A stretch of DNA of 64,000 bases from Opisthorchis felineus. Taxonomy: Eukaryota > Platyhelminthes > Trematoda > Opisthorchiida > Opisthorchiidae. A program made the position numbers and the translations under genes. The notes below the pieces were generated by a model. The model searched no databases. It saw only the letters and a program-made list of their open reading frames with translations, and was not told the origin of the DNA. The stretch covers positions 733,884 to 797,883 of the forward strand of contig SJOL01006595.1 in NCBI GenBank assembly GCA_004794785.1. The letters run 5' to 3'. Below are positions 1 through 13,784 of the stretch, in pieces; the stretch's first letter is position 1, and each line of letters starts with the position of its first letter.

Positions 1-3000
1 AACGTCCTTCCTTATCACCATCAGGTACGAATTATATAAACTGTTATTAATTTTTGCTGCAGACGATAACTGATGTAAGTTATTCATCTAGAACTATACG
101 TGCAACAGAATACCAAAGTATCTAAGATAAATATTTCGTGAGACCATTTACTTGGGTTCATTTATATACCCTCCGCTGATGTGAGATAAGCTGAAGAAAG
201 CACACCGTCCATAAATTCGGTCGAGTACACAAAAATCAAAAAGAAACACGATCACTTGCTGAGTTAGGTGAATAACAATCAGTAAGCTACTATTACAATC
301 GAGTTTTTTTCTTTCGAGCACACGTTAGACACTTAGCTCCCGAAAACACATTTCATACAGATCAATGGATTAATCAGACTAGTTTTTTAGGCGCATAGCA
401 CTTCTGCTCCAAGATTTCTGTCATCTTACTATAAATATTGTGCGTCTCTTCCCTTTTCTAGCTCATTTTACCTGTCCTCAATCTTTGGTGTCTGCGCCAA
501 AGTCACCCGACCATGCGCGTTACTTTACGATCCCATTTTTGAATACCTACGTGGTTGTCTCACTTGTGCCTTCCGATCACTAGAAGTAATGTGCTGCTAA
601 TTATATTTGATAAAAGTTCCTCGGGTTGAATGAAGAATTGTAGCCTTAACATTTATCGTCTGGAATCAGTAAGATGTTTACGTTGGAATTAGTAGTATTC
701 ACGATATTGAGATAGATTTTGCACAAGATTTTTGTTACAGCTAGCAATATGATAATTTACCAAAGAAACTTATGTCACTCCTGAGAAAAATACCCTTGGA
801 AGTTGATCGTATGTTCGGGGACTAGTTTGGAACAGTCGATCAGTTCAACAAAACACAGGACGCTCTAGCACACGAATTGATCGTCAAATCTAAACAAAAA
901 CTCATTAGACTTTCATTTGCACAGGATTGTGAAATGATCCAGAATACGTGCACTAACGACACCTGCGTAACTCCGGTATCCTTTTCATGCTCAGTATACA
1001 AAAATATCACCAAGGGACACTCATCCCACCAAATGGGCTCAAATATGAGGCTTGGCAAATAGAAGCCAAAATTTGGAAGACCAACTGCTGTAATTACCAA
1101 AGTGTATAATCTAAATATTTTTATAACGCATGCGTCAGACTTCTGCATAAAAGTATCACTATGGAGATTTACTTGATATCTTGGTAATATCTTATTTTAA
1201 CTGGTAAATATCTGATTTGAACAAAGTTTTCAAATGTACGCTTCGTTAATATGACCCAGTGAGGTACAGTAATTTGAAGAATTTTAACTTCTTCTCCAAG
1301 CTCGGCATTCCACCTTTTTTACCAATCTACGCAAAAACATGTATTTCTCGTCCCACAAGGCAGAAAACAAGACCGCAATTATTATTTTTTTTTTCGCAAA
1401 GCTACTAACCTTGTAAATCATCTGACGATGGTTCACATACAAACCGTATGCATCGTTAGACCGTCGTTTTCGCTTATGTTCACAAACGATAAATTCCCAT
1501 TTTTCATGGTAACAGTTCCTTCCAATCTTGTCAAATATTTGGACCGGGATGAATCAGCCCTCATTAATCACTAGATTCACGATCCATCAAGTTGTCATCG
1601 GTACAAATATTATAGTAACTCCTAAATAAAAAACATACGAATAAATATTAAACTGATAACTCATATAAATGGATTTTCGCAAGAGATCTTTATGTCTTCC
1701 AAACTCTCACTTTGTGCATTCCCAAAGGTTGTGAAATAACACTTTGTAGAATAGGGAGCTGGCATTCGTCTACTTCCCTATATTGGAGTATGAGTTTACC
1801 AGTACCTATGAAAAACAGCCAGGAACTTGAATGAAACAATAATCTACTCAGTCAGGAAAGAAGTTGTCAGACGCTAAAATAGAAAACAGTTGGCCTCAAA
1901 CGTTTTCTTGTAGTGGTAATGAAAACCTATCTGCATTTTTTACAATAATGTCATTGTGTGTGTACTGCGAGGTGTTTGTTACTTATTTTTTAATATATTA
2001 TCTATCATGTGACTCGTCTGGAGTAGATTTTGAGTTTCCATCCATCCGACTACTAAGGAAAATGTGATTGAGTTTTTTGAGGTTTTTGGGCATAAACGTA
2101 AAAGGGCTGGCACAGTTCATCACCCTCCTCCTTTTCGCCGGTCACTCCGCCCAGTGAATCCTCCTTAAGCAAAGTTTAAAAAGGCGTAGATGTTATCCAC
2201 TTTTAGCTTCAGAAATCCTGCTCCATACTACAAGGCCCTATACACGGCGAGCCAACTTTCTACATCGAAATCTTAATCCCTCGGGTTCGCAGTACATGGT
2301 GGATAATAGGCTGAAGTATTAGCTCCTACGACCTTCGCAGAAAAACTACTTCATTGGTACATGCTGAATTAGCACTGATATTAGAATAAGGGAGATAAAG
2401 AGTTATTATTGTGGACTTTGAAAACTCTCAATGATATTTTTTCCTTGGTTGTGTTATTTCGTTCAGTTTAACGATGTGACGGCCGGTGTGTATGCTCCAG
2501 AAGCGTCATCGACGCCCACGGAACAACATCCTCACATGGGTGACTGTGAGCAGCGGAAGTTCATCATTATTGTGGAAAACTTACCCAAATAGATAGCACT
2601 GAATTCTTCAGTCTGGTGAAAAAATTAAGACTGGAAAAACATCGTCTAACTCCTTGGACACTCTACTGGAAGGAACGGAGAAATTAGTTATGTTCATGAC
2701 TGAATGGAATTTATCAAACAGATCTATGCTCGGTTCTTCAACTTAAACTGCTCAGCCTCATACATTTTACGGACCACGTAACCACTCAGAGCTTATAATT
2801 AACATGCATTTAGTTTGAGGTGGTGGAGTACTGCTGACAAGCATTTCTTGCTTTCCAGACATGCGAAGTTTAAATCTCAGTGCAGTCAATGATATGGACA
2901 AAAACCCACTTAAATTATTTCATCATAGGGAACGATACAAAAAAAGCGGCAGACGCAATACTGACTGGACAAATCCAAATCCGATTTTGGTAAACAGTGT

Positions 3001-6000
3001 ACCAAAGAGTTGCAAAGCATTATAAAGAACAACCCGGGGAAAATATTAAATAAACAAGCACTCGGCACTCATTAATGGTGGTGAGAAATACGCACATGCG
3101 GTCCGCGTTCTGCTGCATTTGTTCAGTACGCAATAGGCATGAACGTTTGCATGGATTCAGCGCAACCTCTTGCAGGTGGTCTCAGGTTCATGTCATTTGT
3201 TGTAGAAAATAACCGCGGTATTCTGGGGCGGGTCTTGTGTGGAACGCAAATGTTTTGTTGTAATAAAATGCCGCACATCAGCGTTCTCGATATCAAAGAC
3301 GAAGAAAATTCATTCGGCGCACTTTTGTATTACTTCATTCTCTTTCACTGCGAAATATTCACGTTCGATCTAATCCCTCCATAATCATACTCAAAAGTAC
3401 CGAAGAGTAAGCCCCATTAGCACTGCGATTGAAGCCGTTTCGGATATGCGCTTCACGCTATCCGCACTAGCCAAATCGACCACCATGTGCCTGAAAAGGT
3501 CACAAAATAGTATTTAAATTCCAAAATGAAAACGAATCGGAAGGCAGTTTGCTGTCCTGAACCTCGAGGCATTTCGCTTTTTTCATCTTACCATAGTTCG
3601 CCCATGGTGGATGACACAATAACAACATTGACACCAAAAACGAACTAAGATTTTGGCACTTGTCGACTACTTTTGCAGTACACAGAAGTCTTATTTGCGC
3701 CCTTTCAGATAAAGTTTACCCAACTAAGGGTCTCACCTTCAAGCTTACCAGATCTCTTTTGATAAACGTTATAGACATTTAATTCCTCCCAATCCTAAAT
3801 GATAATGAGACCGGAATTACATTTTCTCATGTTCTCACAGCCGCCAACCACATGCCATAACATGATTTTGCCACATGAGTAGCATACGATTTCGACTTTG
3901 ACGAATGTGCCTCCTAAGCTTAAGCTTCAAGCCACGTCTATGGTGATTAAAATCACAAAGATAAACACTATTCGGTGTACAGTTTGGACGACTATGTAGG
4001 TTTCCCATTTACGAAGAATATTCACTCAAACTTTGCCCATATAATTATTTTGACAAACCGAGCGGAATATTTTTACTAATATTTTGCACTCCTTAGGATA
4101 ATTACCTATGAAAATTTTATTCAGACTCGTTTGAGTTCAGAAACAATGGTTTACTTATTCTGTCAGTAGATTTAGGCAACAGCACCCCACCGTTTCTTCA
4201 TTCGTATCATCAGGATGGTGCGAAATCCACCATAGAGTCCTCCGTGTCAGCGATATTCAGAAAAGCCATACCAAGCCTTTCAGAGTCGGGTGTACTCCTC
4301 ACCAAACTGACCACAAGTAGGGTTCCAGTTCTGAAAATGCTGCCGAGAAATGAAAATAGAAAATTCATTCTGTATCAGGAGCTGAATCACGTTTCCTCAT
4401 TCGCTAGAAAACGGTGTGAAATACCCGTAGTTGCTCCCATATTCTAGGATAATAAGTAACACGAATTAGTGAACACGTCGGGCAAAACTTCATTGTTGGA
4501 TACTTCATGCACACGTTTAAGCATTGGGCCTACATATGAAACGATATTTAAAGCTAGTCCGTAGGTTTGCATCTCATCAGTCTTCCCACATGATTCTGTA
4601 GGAACTGCAACCTGACTTTTTATCTCCTTTAGCTTTGTCTACTGAAATGATGGATACCCTGGGAAGACGCTGGTGAACATACCATTTGACTCTTATTTGA
4701 CCGCGGAGATTTCCATACATTCCGACAACAGAGAAAGTGAAGATAATTGGTCAGTGATTTCAGACTAATCGATTATTTGATCAACTCAAACCTTCACTAT
4801 CCCTCAAGTTAACCACAAGTATTCCGTAAAATGAAGTAATTGCATTACTCAGCCAATGAATGCTCCCAAGAAAGATGTCTGGACAGTTCTTACGATCGTG
4901 TTCATTAGCTAAAAGCACTAACATATACACAGCGATCAAGAGTTCACTTTAAATCTTAGAGAAGGCAGGTACCTTACTAGAGTCCTGATGCACTGTAATA
5001 TATAAGATGTTTCAGCCACACACGCTCCTAAATCTCGACAATTAACTGATTAAATATATGCATGAAGATTTTCATCTGAAAACATGACATGGGAAAATAA
5101 TGGAAACTTTTGAATGAAGGAACAGAAAGCGTTTCATTCAACTCGTCTGTACCGCTTGACGTACCACCACTACAATGTAAATCAGCACATATAGATGTTA
5201 AAGGTGGTGCTTTACAGCTTATTTTTTAGATGAAACTCTATGATGGATTTTGGACCGGAACTCAAGCACAGATTAGTTGTTTTGTACGTTATGACACCAG
5301 GTCTTCCTGGAAACGCATCGGCATCCCTGACTGCTGGTTGAGAAACATTCAACAATGTTACAATGACATCGGATGAGTCCAAAGCTGGTCGCGTCTTAGA
5401 AAACTAGCATGCCCTCTTCTTCTGAACTAAATGTGATTAGAAGAACGTCCAGTTTTTTGTAATAATAACGGTTGTCCTTTAACTTACCTTTTTGAAGCCG
5501 AGAGTGACTACCGCAATTTTGCTTTCAACAGTATGTCGAAACATTTGCTGTTGATCAGATGGGTTTTATCACCGATTTTCGCACAGGTTATGATTTTACA
5601 GAATCTATGTTCCAATTTTGTCGACCTTTACTCCAAAACTCTTTTTTCTGAATCAGCATTCATATATTCAGAAAGCTCAACTATTATAAGGAGGCGTAAA
5701 ATTCAAAATTGTTAAATCTATCCTGTGACTGTCCGACCGAAATCAGATTAATATTTCCAGAATAGTTTGTATTATTGCACCATATAGAACACAATTTTTT
5801 CGACTATCTCCACCGTGTTCTTCCATTTGCTGCTGTTGCTTCCTTATGGCTTCAGCATGCTGATGAGTTCTGTCCATAAGCTTAACCTCACTAATAGAAA
5901 CAAGTAAATTAGCTTCTGATGAATTACCAGTGCTGCCTAATCTTGTCTACTTACAGGAAGCAAACGTTACCCTCTGAATAAGGGTAAAAAATCGTTCTCT

Positions 6001-6404
6001 TTTTTAGGGTGAATACCAAATAATCTGCTCTGAAGCCGTCGGCTAACTGAACCAATATTCGGAGATATTATTGCCTCAATGGATGGTTGACGTGAGTCCG
6101 TTAATAAATGAGATTATCGGCGATCTGCGTGAGTAGGTAGGTTAGGTGGGGAAAAAACAAGAAGTGTTGTCCCACGCTTTTCGATTCGGTCTTCAGATGT
6201 GTCAGAAGGACCCTAATCTGCAATCAGTAGCCATAACCTCGTAAAAGTACGATTAGAAGCAATTAGAATCAATCGGACACACCAAAATGTTTGTGTTGTT
6301 ATCCACTGAGGCGTTTTCATTAGTGTGCTTTCAATTTAGACAGCCTACATCTGTAACCCAGTTCACACAGCCGCAAAATCTTTGGACTGGACTATTCCAC
6401 TCAC
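1..6404. other. No supported gene; AT-rich non-coding sequence
   Basis: Open frames on both strands are short (under about 110 residues), mostly lack good splice signals and resemble no family I recognise. Isolated splice-like motifs occur: a minus-strand GTAAGT after CTTCAAAAAG near 5486, and a pyrimidine-rich acceptor ending TTTTTTAG near 6006. They do not frame a convincing exon. The stretch is most likely intron or intergenic DNA with old unrecognisable repeats. Confidence 0.5.
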
Positions 6405-6521
6405 CCCATCCGGTAATTTGGAGGTATATGCACAAATGGGCATCCCTTTAAACAGTTCACATTGGGACAACCGATCAACCGATAGAAGTCGAGTTGGCTC
6501 CCTCACTTGGTCTATTTGGTT
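6405..6521 (-). other. Candidate coding stretch ending at a GTGAGT donor
   Basis: A 39-codon open stretch on the minus strand ends exactly at GTGAGT (GGATGGG then GTGAGTGG), a near-consensus splice donor. The reading includes EPTRLLSVDRLSQCELF and runs to KLPDG at the donor. An in-frame stop lies directly upstream and I see no strong acceptor, so the 5' boundary is unknown. I do not recognise the product. The LLSVDR segment faintly recalls the start of retroviral-type integrase cores, but that is not enough to call it. It lies just beyond the 3' end of the minus-strand LINE relic, so it could be repeat-derived. Chance is a real alternative. Confidence 0.2.
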
Positions 6522-6789
6522 TTACGTACTAACTGATATTGTTTGCTAACCTCATGCGAATTCGGTTCGGTGGTTTAGGTAAACTCTGTCAGCTCATTGA
6601 CGTATCAGTGCTATACAATCACAGTTGTTGCTCAATTACATTTAGAAGAAAACATAAAATATGAAGAACCTGGTGCCACTCCACAGTAAGTATTCTGAGT
6701 GACCTTTACCTTCAACCGCTCCAACCATCTGGATAAAACTAACAGGACGAGCGGCACTCCAATATTTTAGCCGCTATTTTCTGCAGAAT

Positions 6790-8060
6790 CTACGGTCAAG
6801 AGCAGGGTGGATCACAGAGACCTCATTCTAAAAGGTGGAACGCAGCAACAGCATTCAACTCATTGCTACTTCTTTGGCATCCTTGTCCAAACTCACACCT
6901 TATCGACCTCACAGCTTGCGCCATTCCAAAGAGGTTTAGGAGAATAACACTCAGCTTGGTAATAGGTGGTTTGGTATGCATAGCAAGCGGCCAAACCACC
7001 AGGGTTGACAGTACTGGATAGTTAATGATGTATATATATATGTATATATATATATATTTACCAAAATACCTGCGTCGCACCCAAACACACATTTCTTAAT
7101 CATCTGGTTGCAAATTCGTCGATGCCACCTGATATCAGCTACGCTTCTGAGGCATCGGTGGTTTCGGGCTATCTGGCGCGACGGACCATGCCCCAATCAT
7201 AAAATAAAACGTTATTTACAGTAGCCTGTTATGGAAGAGACACGAAGCGCGGTAATCTATCTTTTAGTGGGCACACACGACATAAATGGCCTTGCTAATC
7301 CCGACTTTGGAGCTTCGGGCTCCAAACTCAGTCAAACATTTGGGGTCAGGATAACACAAATGACGGGACATGTTAAATTCTCATTCAATTTCAAAGGGGA
7401 TGTTTAGAGACTGAAGAGTTTGAAGCACGACTTTTCACTTTGTCGGCGCAAGGCGCACGCCGAAGATGGTGTTATGGTGGCTAGTTTATTTCATATTGCT
7501 TTTGTTTTGGCATTGTCCTCGGGTATTAGGGCAATGGCATTTGCGTCCTCCGGATCAATGAGTTGCTCACTAGCAACGTTTCGAACACTGTGAATTTCAT
7601 AGCCCTTCAGCTTAGCTTCATGATTTCATCGAAGACTAAACTGAGCTAAAAAAATAGTCGACCGTCATCCTCGCCGTACACAATCTCTCATCATAGAGCT
7701 ATTTATGCACAGCCTACGCCAGGAATTCTGTTAGCATATGGAGGCAGGCCATTTTGGTAAGAGGTGGGTACAGTGTTTACGGATCCAAACAAAATGCAAG
7801 CCCAAGGAAACCACGGTTGGTGACCCTGAGTACAGACGCCTTTTTCCATCACCTGCCGGAGTGTGAAGATATGGCAGATGTAGCCTCTATCTGGTCGAAG
7901 TCTTGCCCAATGCTCACTAGTCATGGGTTCGGATGCGTCCTTTAGGAGCGAAGAATCAGTGACGCCAAAAACCTTGCTACAGGGCGAGTCATACCGGCAC
8001 TCCTGTCGTAATATTTTTGTGTCTAAATGCCATTATCGGCTTGCCGCACTTAACCAGGAT
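6790..8060 (-). mobile_element. Degenerate RTE-like LINE (reverse transcriptase and C-terminal domain)
   Basis: Read on the minus strand, this is a truncated, decayed non-LTR retrotransposon. From 5' to 3' I see a fingers segment with RPVARFLASLILR (near 7980); the fingers/palm stretch LRPDRGYICHIFTLRQVMEK (about 7855-7915), typical of flatworm RTE-like elements; the catalytic region near 7540, where the expected YADD box reads DANA before IALIPEDNAKTKAI; the thumb with FGVRLAPTK and KVVLQ; then NHRCLRSVADIRWHRRI near 7150 and a C-terminal WFGRLL segment. Stops and frameshifts lie between all blocks. No endonuclease domain was found upstream, so the copy is probably 5'-truncated, as is usual for LINEs. 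An AT microsatellite interrupts the C-terminal region. The element is certainly inactive. Clade assignment (RTE-like) rests on remembered family sequence, not a search. Confidence 0.85.
7031..7057. repeat. (TA)n microsatellite inside LINE relic
   Basis: A 27-base TA-dinucleotide tract with one TG interruption. It splits the C-terminal coding part of the minus-strand LINE, so it expanded after insertion of the element. Confidence 0.9.
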
Positions 8061-8584
8061 GCATATATTTTGGGCAGTGTTTTTTACCCTGTTTAAGAAC
8101 AGAAGGTAGGTGTTCGTGGGGATAAGAAACAGGGTAGTACTTGAATAAGGAAATATACCCAAGGGCTTCTGATGGTAAAAGGCTGTCATAAATCATAGTC
8201 CATGTTTTCGGGGGTGGTTCCCACACGTTTTAAAACCGCGGATACACAAAAGTAGTGAACAACACTTTGAACACTGACTTCAAGCAAAACGCGTTTGCCA
8301 TCCTCCTCGCGGATGGTGCCTAAAACGTGGAAGCAAATGCAAATATCAAACGTTCAGTGCATGATATATGTGGTAACTAAGCCCATGTGGTACTCTGGAA
8401 TCAGTCGAGAACAGTTCCTTGAAGAACGGAGTAGAACACGTCTTAGGTATTCATCTTATACATCTGGTTGTTTGGATATTGGCCTCCCAAAAGATAAGAA
8501 TGCATCTCCAGTGGTCTGAAATACTTCGAGTCTACAGGAAATTTGTAATCACCCAAGAATCAAGTTGGGCTTTGTAACACTCAC

Positions 8585-8707
8585 ACGTTGATCACCAAAA
8601 TTAGTATCTAAGTCTTCTTCAAGGAGTTCTTTGTTAAAATCCTGTTTTAACGAAGCGGCCGAGTGTAAAAGTATAGCTAACAGTGCGGTTACAGTCATTG
8701 CACACAT
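8585..8707 (-). CDS. Candidate first exon of a secreted protein
   Basis: On the minus strand an ATG at 8707 (or in frame at 8698) opens a frame of 41 codons that ends after an Arg codon exactly at GTGAGT, an excellent splice donor in phase 0. The N-terminus is a typical signal peptide: MCAMTVTALLAILLHSAAS, with a likely cleavage site after the AAS. It is followed by an acidic segment, KQDFNKELLEEDLDTNFGDQ, as in secreted pro-proteins. Beyond the donor the frame stays open for only 12 more codons before a stop. Downstream exons, at lower coordinates, were not identified; the LINE relic at 6.79-8.06 kb would lie in the intron. I do not recognise the family. A chance hydrophobic frame is possible, but signal peptide plus consensus donor in frame is suggestive. 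Confidence 0.35.
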
Positions 8708-8734
8708 GAACTGATTCTTCAAATGCCATGGCAA

Positions 8735-11700
8735 CGCTCAATATCATAGTACTTCTTCTAAGATAAAAGTACTCGCCAATGGTAGGCCTTCTGTGTTTTG
8801 AGCTTGCGTGCTAAAAGAATGAAGACCCTCGTGGATATATGACAAAAGCTGCCTGTGATTAGATCGCACAAGTGAACTCCTTTAAAATTGTCCGTTTTAG
8901 AAGTGGTTTGATAAAATACTCAGTGTTGTTGGATTTGGTTACACGAATAACCATTATTTTGAAAATTGCTCCCAAGGCGCCAAACGGTGGTGGGCTATTA
9001 CTCTAAAAAGACTTTGGAATCCACAATTAGTGAACACCTCATCGTTCAGAGAATTATTTGGCCTATTATTTTACCCAGTAGAGACGGCATTGATCACGAG
9101 ATATCTAAGGGGATTTGGTCTCATTTAAAACCCTCTTGGTTAATCTTCTTGATCATTTTTACCGATATTAAAAAAACATGACCTGCTCAACCATGAAAAT
9201 TGCGAATCCTTTACTATTTTTTGCTTAGCCATAAAACGTCAAGTCTTTATTGTGCACAACATATTCTGCTATGAAGAGATTGGTAACATCGCGTTTGTAC
9301 CCAGCACACCGGACCACATCATAATATTCGCATTCTTCATATGAACCCCAAGGATAACCCGAAACTGCAAAGTCACTGAACAACTACCGCAGCAACTTGT
9401 TGTTTCAACCACAGATAGGAAGAAAAGGCAACATGTTATAAATGATAGCACTTCTTGACAGTGATGACTATGCATGGGCCAGGAGAAAAAAATTAATTCG
9501 GAACACAGTTCTGCTTGTAGCTAGGTTGAGAGACATTGTTCCGTGATGTATTCTTCTCTGATGGCAAGCGGCCATACAGGCTGGTCTTGTGGCGACGGAC
9601 AATAAAACACAACAAACTGCTCAGAAAAAATAGGTGAATAACTGGTTCATGTATTGTGTTCTGGCTGCCCAGTTACAAGAGTAATGTTCGTTAGTATTTC
9701 TGCGTGTCACTTAATCAGGATGGCAGTGAACGGCGTAAGTAGAGCATACGACGTTGTTGGAGAAACCGGAAAAATCTATTACGCGTTTCTCGTTTAGATG
9801 AAGGAAATATAATGTTGTCTGAGAGCACCAATCTACAGTAATAATAAAATACCGTAGATTTCCAGTTCATTCAATATGTACTTGCGCCTCTATCAATATA
9901 AAGCGACCAAAGAAGAAAGCAAGAAGCTGGTTAGGGAAAGATATGATGCAAATATAACTGCATTGCAACCTTTTACGAGCACGTATATGTCGTTTCTCAG
10001 GGGACCAGGAGAGTAATCTTAACTTAAGGACAGAGATTTTCACTGTGCTTAAGAGGCGAAGCAGCCACAACGGAACAGTCGTTTCTATCCAACATATTTA
10101 GCCACTCCTGATGAGTAAAATTTTATCTGATGAGTGAGCTTGATCACAAATCGCCCAGTACCTAATTTGGTATGGATGCATTGAAGAAGACGATGCTAAC
10201 AACAAATCACACTTTATTGATCCTAGTATCATTTCAAGGATATCATATGTATTTGGGGTCCTAGCATTCGTCAGGTGGAATCCACGTATACACAGATAGG
10301 TTTATTTTAAATGTCTAAGTTTCAAGTTCTGGCCCTTCAAATTGACGACATTCTCCTACTACACAGTGTTTCTCAACAATGCGAGCTTTCCATTGGACAT
10401 TTTATAAGGTTAAGGTTTTTATAGGTTATCAGTATGCGATAAATTCCCTAGCGGTGGTCGGATAATATGTTCAGCTGTTCGTGAACCACAAAAAGATTTT
10501 CAAAGCCGTAATCTTGATGTTTTGCAACCTGTGATTACAAAGTCCTGGGACAGCAATCATCCACAGAGCAACTGGATTTTGTGTTTTTCCAGGCAGTTCC
10601 AGTGGTACCAAATTGCAAAAATGACATATGAATTACACGCGCTAAGCTCACTTCTGCGGACTAGGGTGTGATCTATAAACCTCAGTACCGGCTTGATGAA
10701 CCCTAATCAACACAGCACTGTTCTTTTACGATCAACCCAATTTGAATTTTCAGGCTAGTTAAAATTTTAACCCTGGATATGTGCAAGCAAACCTCATAAT
10801 ACCTGAAGATTCTTTTGGTCAAGCGCCAGCTTATCGGTACCCAAATGTTTTGAAACGGTTGCTTGTTTTTTAAAGTTTACCTTTTCTATTTGATTACTTC
10901 ATTGAATTTCTTTCGGAAAATCCAGAATTCTATAATCGTCTCTGGTTGACTTCACAGGGAGTTTGCGTAGATGCAAAGTTCTAGAATGAAAACATAACTG
11001 AGGCTACGTTTGAAAACCCGAGAAGGTGTACACTCTTGCTGCCTTTTAAGGAGGCTCGATTCTACCTTCTTTTGTTGACATTCCCACAATACACTTGTCT
11101 TTTCCCACTTTCCCCACCTATCTCTTAAAACCCTGGGTGAAATCAGGTGTTAGATATTATCAGCCGGAAACTGCACTGTCAGGTCGAATATGTACAGAGA
11201 GACTCTGTAGGACGTCGCACAATGATGGACTGTCCGATGTATATCAGGATCACTTCCGGTACATGAATCGCAAGCGCGCAAATAAGTCGAAACTTGGCAG
11301 GTACTGTAGGTATCGTCCCATCCAACTTGAGTGGGCTGATTGTTCCTTCAACACCAACATACACTTTGCTCGTCCGAATGAAGAGAAAGCTCGTTTCCAA
11401 TTGTTTCACACTTTGAAAACTATTCAATAATGACAAAATGCACATGGCTTGAAGAATTTGCAGTCCATTCGCAGATTCGGAGTCTAGAATCATGAAGATT
11501 AATTCCATTGATCACACGAACCCTTAAAATGTGACACTCATTTTACGTGCTGTACACCTGACCAGCAATTTTAAACCACTGGAAAGATTTCGTTAGTTTG
11601 CCTGAAAGGTGTCGGCGGCGCCCTACGCATCCTTACACTGTCAACGATTTCAACCTCGGACTCTATAACTGGCTCCTTTTCAGTGACTATAATCATATAC

Positions 11701-12590
11701 TCTTCGGCTGCTGCATCCCAGTACCGTTTATTTATCACGTTTTCCAGGAGAGCAAGTGGTCAACTCATTCATCAAATGCCAAAATTTCCCACTGAAACAA
11801 AATCAGCAACCCGTATTTATGCCTCAAAAATACACACGGTTAGGGTATAGGGAACACACTTGAAACTTCTCACGTGGAATATTTTTAAATGTCATCGCGT
11901 CACAACTTGAACATCACTCTGTCTCGCTCGTTCAGCCCAAGCATGTTGCTTGTTTGCACCCTAAGCTGTCCACTTCCTCATGAAGGTAAGAATCTCCAGT
12001 GAGGATATAGGATAACTTGTAACTTCCTATAAATGTTCGGGAGTAATTTTTGGCTTTTCAGCAAGGCCAAACGGCACAGCCGAAATCACCTGGACTCAAT
12101 TATTGATAAACTAGTCTGAACCCCAAATCTTGGGAAGAGAAAAGTATATTCAGTTAAGAGCGATGTTGTTTGTATATGTGACGAGTTTTTAAGAATTGCG
12201 TGTACGTTTGTTCCCGTTGTGTGAACGTATATTTATATGTGTTTCCAGCTTGCTTTTACCTAATGCGGCAAAGCACTGCAAGTGTAGCTTTATGGCTTTA
12301 AGCTGCTGATGGTTTTCACCGGACGTGACTGTACCTCATACAAGGATAGTCGAGTACTAACTACATTTTGAGCTTCAGCGGACTGAAAAATTTTGCGGGT
12401 GACTTGTAGTTTTACAGGATGCAGTAGGAAACAATTCGAAGCAAATGCGGATTACCTAACGATGTCCTGAATATATACTTTACTAACCTTTTGCAAATAT
12501 GCCCCGAAAGAATGCCCGACAATCTTCTCCTTGGTGTTCAACATTTTGTGAATAGTTAGATTGCCCGATATACAGAATGCATAACCTTTA
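8735..12590. other. No supported gene
   Basis: I see no recognisable domain. Longer frames at 11095-11430 (plus) and 11179-11508 (minus) overlap on opposite strands, have no clear splice sites and match nothing I know. They are treated as chance frames. Confidence 0.45.
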
Positions 12591-12599
12591 GAATGGACA

Positions 12600-12690
12600 A
12601 AAACTCAGAAGAGTCTGCCGTTGCATAGTTGACCACCGATGCCTCAGGAAGGAGCTGAGTTTGTCATGATGCAATATGTGAGTCCAAACC
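12600..12690 (+). mobile_element. Possible short LINE scrap (C-terminal region)
   Basis: The 17 bases GACCACCGATGCCTCAG translate to DHRCLR, the same block found in the C-terminal region of the LINE copies at 7.15 kb (NHRCLRS) and 63.66 kb (HHRCLQS). The preceding bases resemble the usual upstream codons only loosely, and the similarity fades after about 60 bases. With such a short match it may be coincidence. Confidence 0.3.
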
Positions 12691-13526
12691 TATGTACTGG
12701 CCATATAAAATAGACGCTTCATTGAACCCTTACAAATAGGATCATTTACTCTCAGTTTGTAATGCACGACTGTGTCTACCATCAAAAATGCTCTGTACTG
12801 AATGAAGGAACACTAACGATTAAAGTCACCATAAATTGAAATCTCCTGTATTAGAACATAAAAGTTTTCCTTATCTCATCAAGCACATTCCAAAACTGTT
12901 AGCATCTGTCAGCGTAGTTTGTTGGCGCTCATTGAAAGACTTAATGGTTTTCACATCACTGAAGTAAGCGGAAGAAATCTAGTTTCCCCAGAGGAGTGCG
13001 AAGTCTGTCTCACCTGTTCACATTAAGTTATCAAAGAGTACATAATAGCTGATTCTGTCGCTGAAAGTAAAGGAAATCATGTGCATGAAACTGTCAACCG
13101 AGTAAAATTAGCCGCTTACAAAGCGATGACAACTGATGTGACTCCGGATCTCTGGTAGAAAATAGTCCCAGGTAGACATGTATGCACAATCCCAGAATTT
13201 TCGGTTTTCCCAAACATAAGTTCGTCGAAGAACACGAAAAAAAAGGCGGCTTGAGTTTGAGTTTGCTCGCTGGTTTTACCTGTTCCTTTAAAAATGCTAT
13301 TCAGCTGACGGAACGCAGCCCTGACCGACTGCGCATCTTCAATCATTCTTCGTTTAGCATAAGAGAAACAACAAACTCCAGGCTTTTTCAATTCCAGCGG
13401 ACGTTGTTTGGAACACAACTATCACAATCATGGGTAAAATTGGTGGAAAAAATGGGCCTTATAAGTTTTCAGCTTCAGTGAGTTGACATGTTGATTGATG
13501 TGACTGAGCGCCGCATCTAACCTTAA

Positions 13527-13784
13527 GTTGGTAACCTACAGAAAATCCCCTACATGTTCGGTGTGAGAGATGACAAGATGCTGGGAGAACCAAGTGTACT
13601 GATTGACCTCTGGTAGTATGATTTCCATATGGTTGAGGAACTGTGCAAAACAAAATGGAGGCACCACGCCATATACCTAGACTTGCAGCTTCGTCATTCA
13701 ATCGATAAATGTAATCAAGAAGCACAGGTTAAACAACATCCCATGGTTGTCGCGATGCTACTTATCATCCATGGGGGCACGTGG
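13527..13784 (+). mobile_element. Ty3/gypsy integrase C-terminal relic
   Basis: Eighty-six codons in one frame, broken only by a TAG at 13614-13616, read like the segment after the catalytic core of gypsy integrases. KIPYMFGVRDDKMLGEP matches the usual TPY-x-x-MFGR stretch. HMVEELCKTKWRHHAIYL matches the amphipathic helices that follow. CNQEAQVKQHPMVVAML matches the YYD-K-x-x-G-x-x-F-x-V-GD-L stretch leading to the C-terminal domain. The integrase core expected upstream (12.9-13.5 kb) could not be read with confidence. This is an inactive fragment. The assignment is by family pattern from memory; a translated search against gypsy polyproteins would decide it. Confidence 0.6.

Noticed and set aside
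11095..11508. Overlapping 110-codon frames on both strands
   Set aside because: Both strands are equally open, neither has splice signals or a recognisable motif, and a chance open stretch is the simplest explanation.
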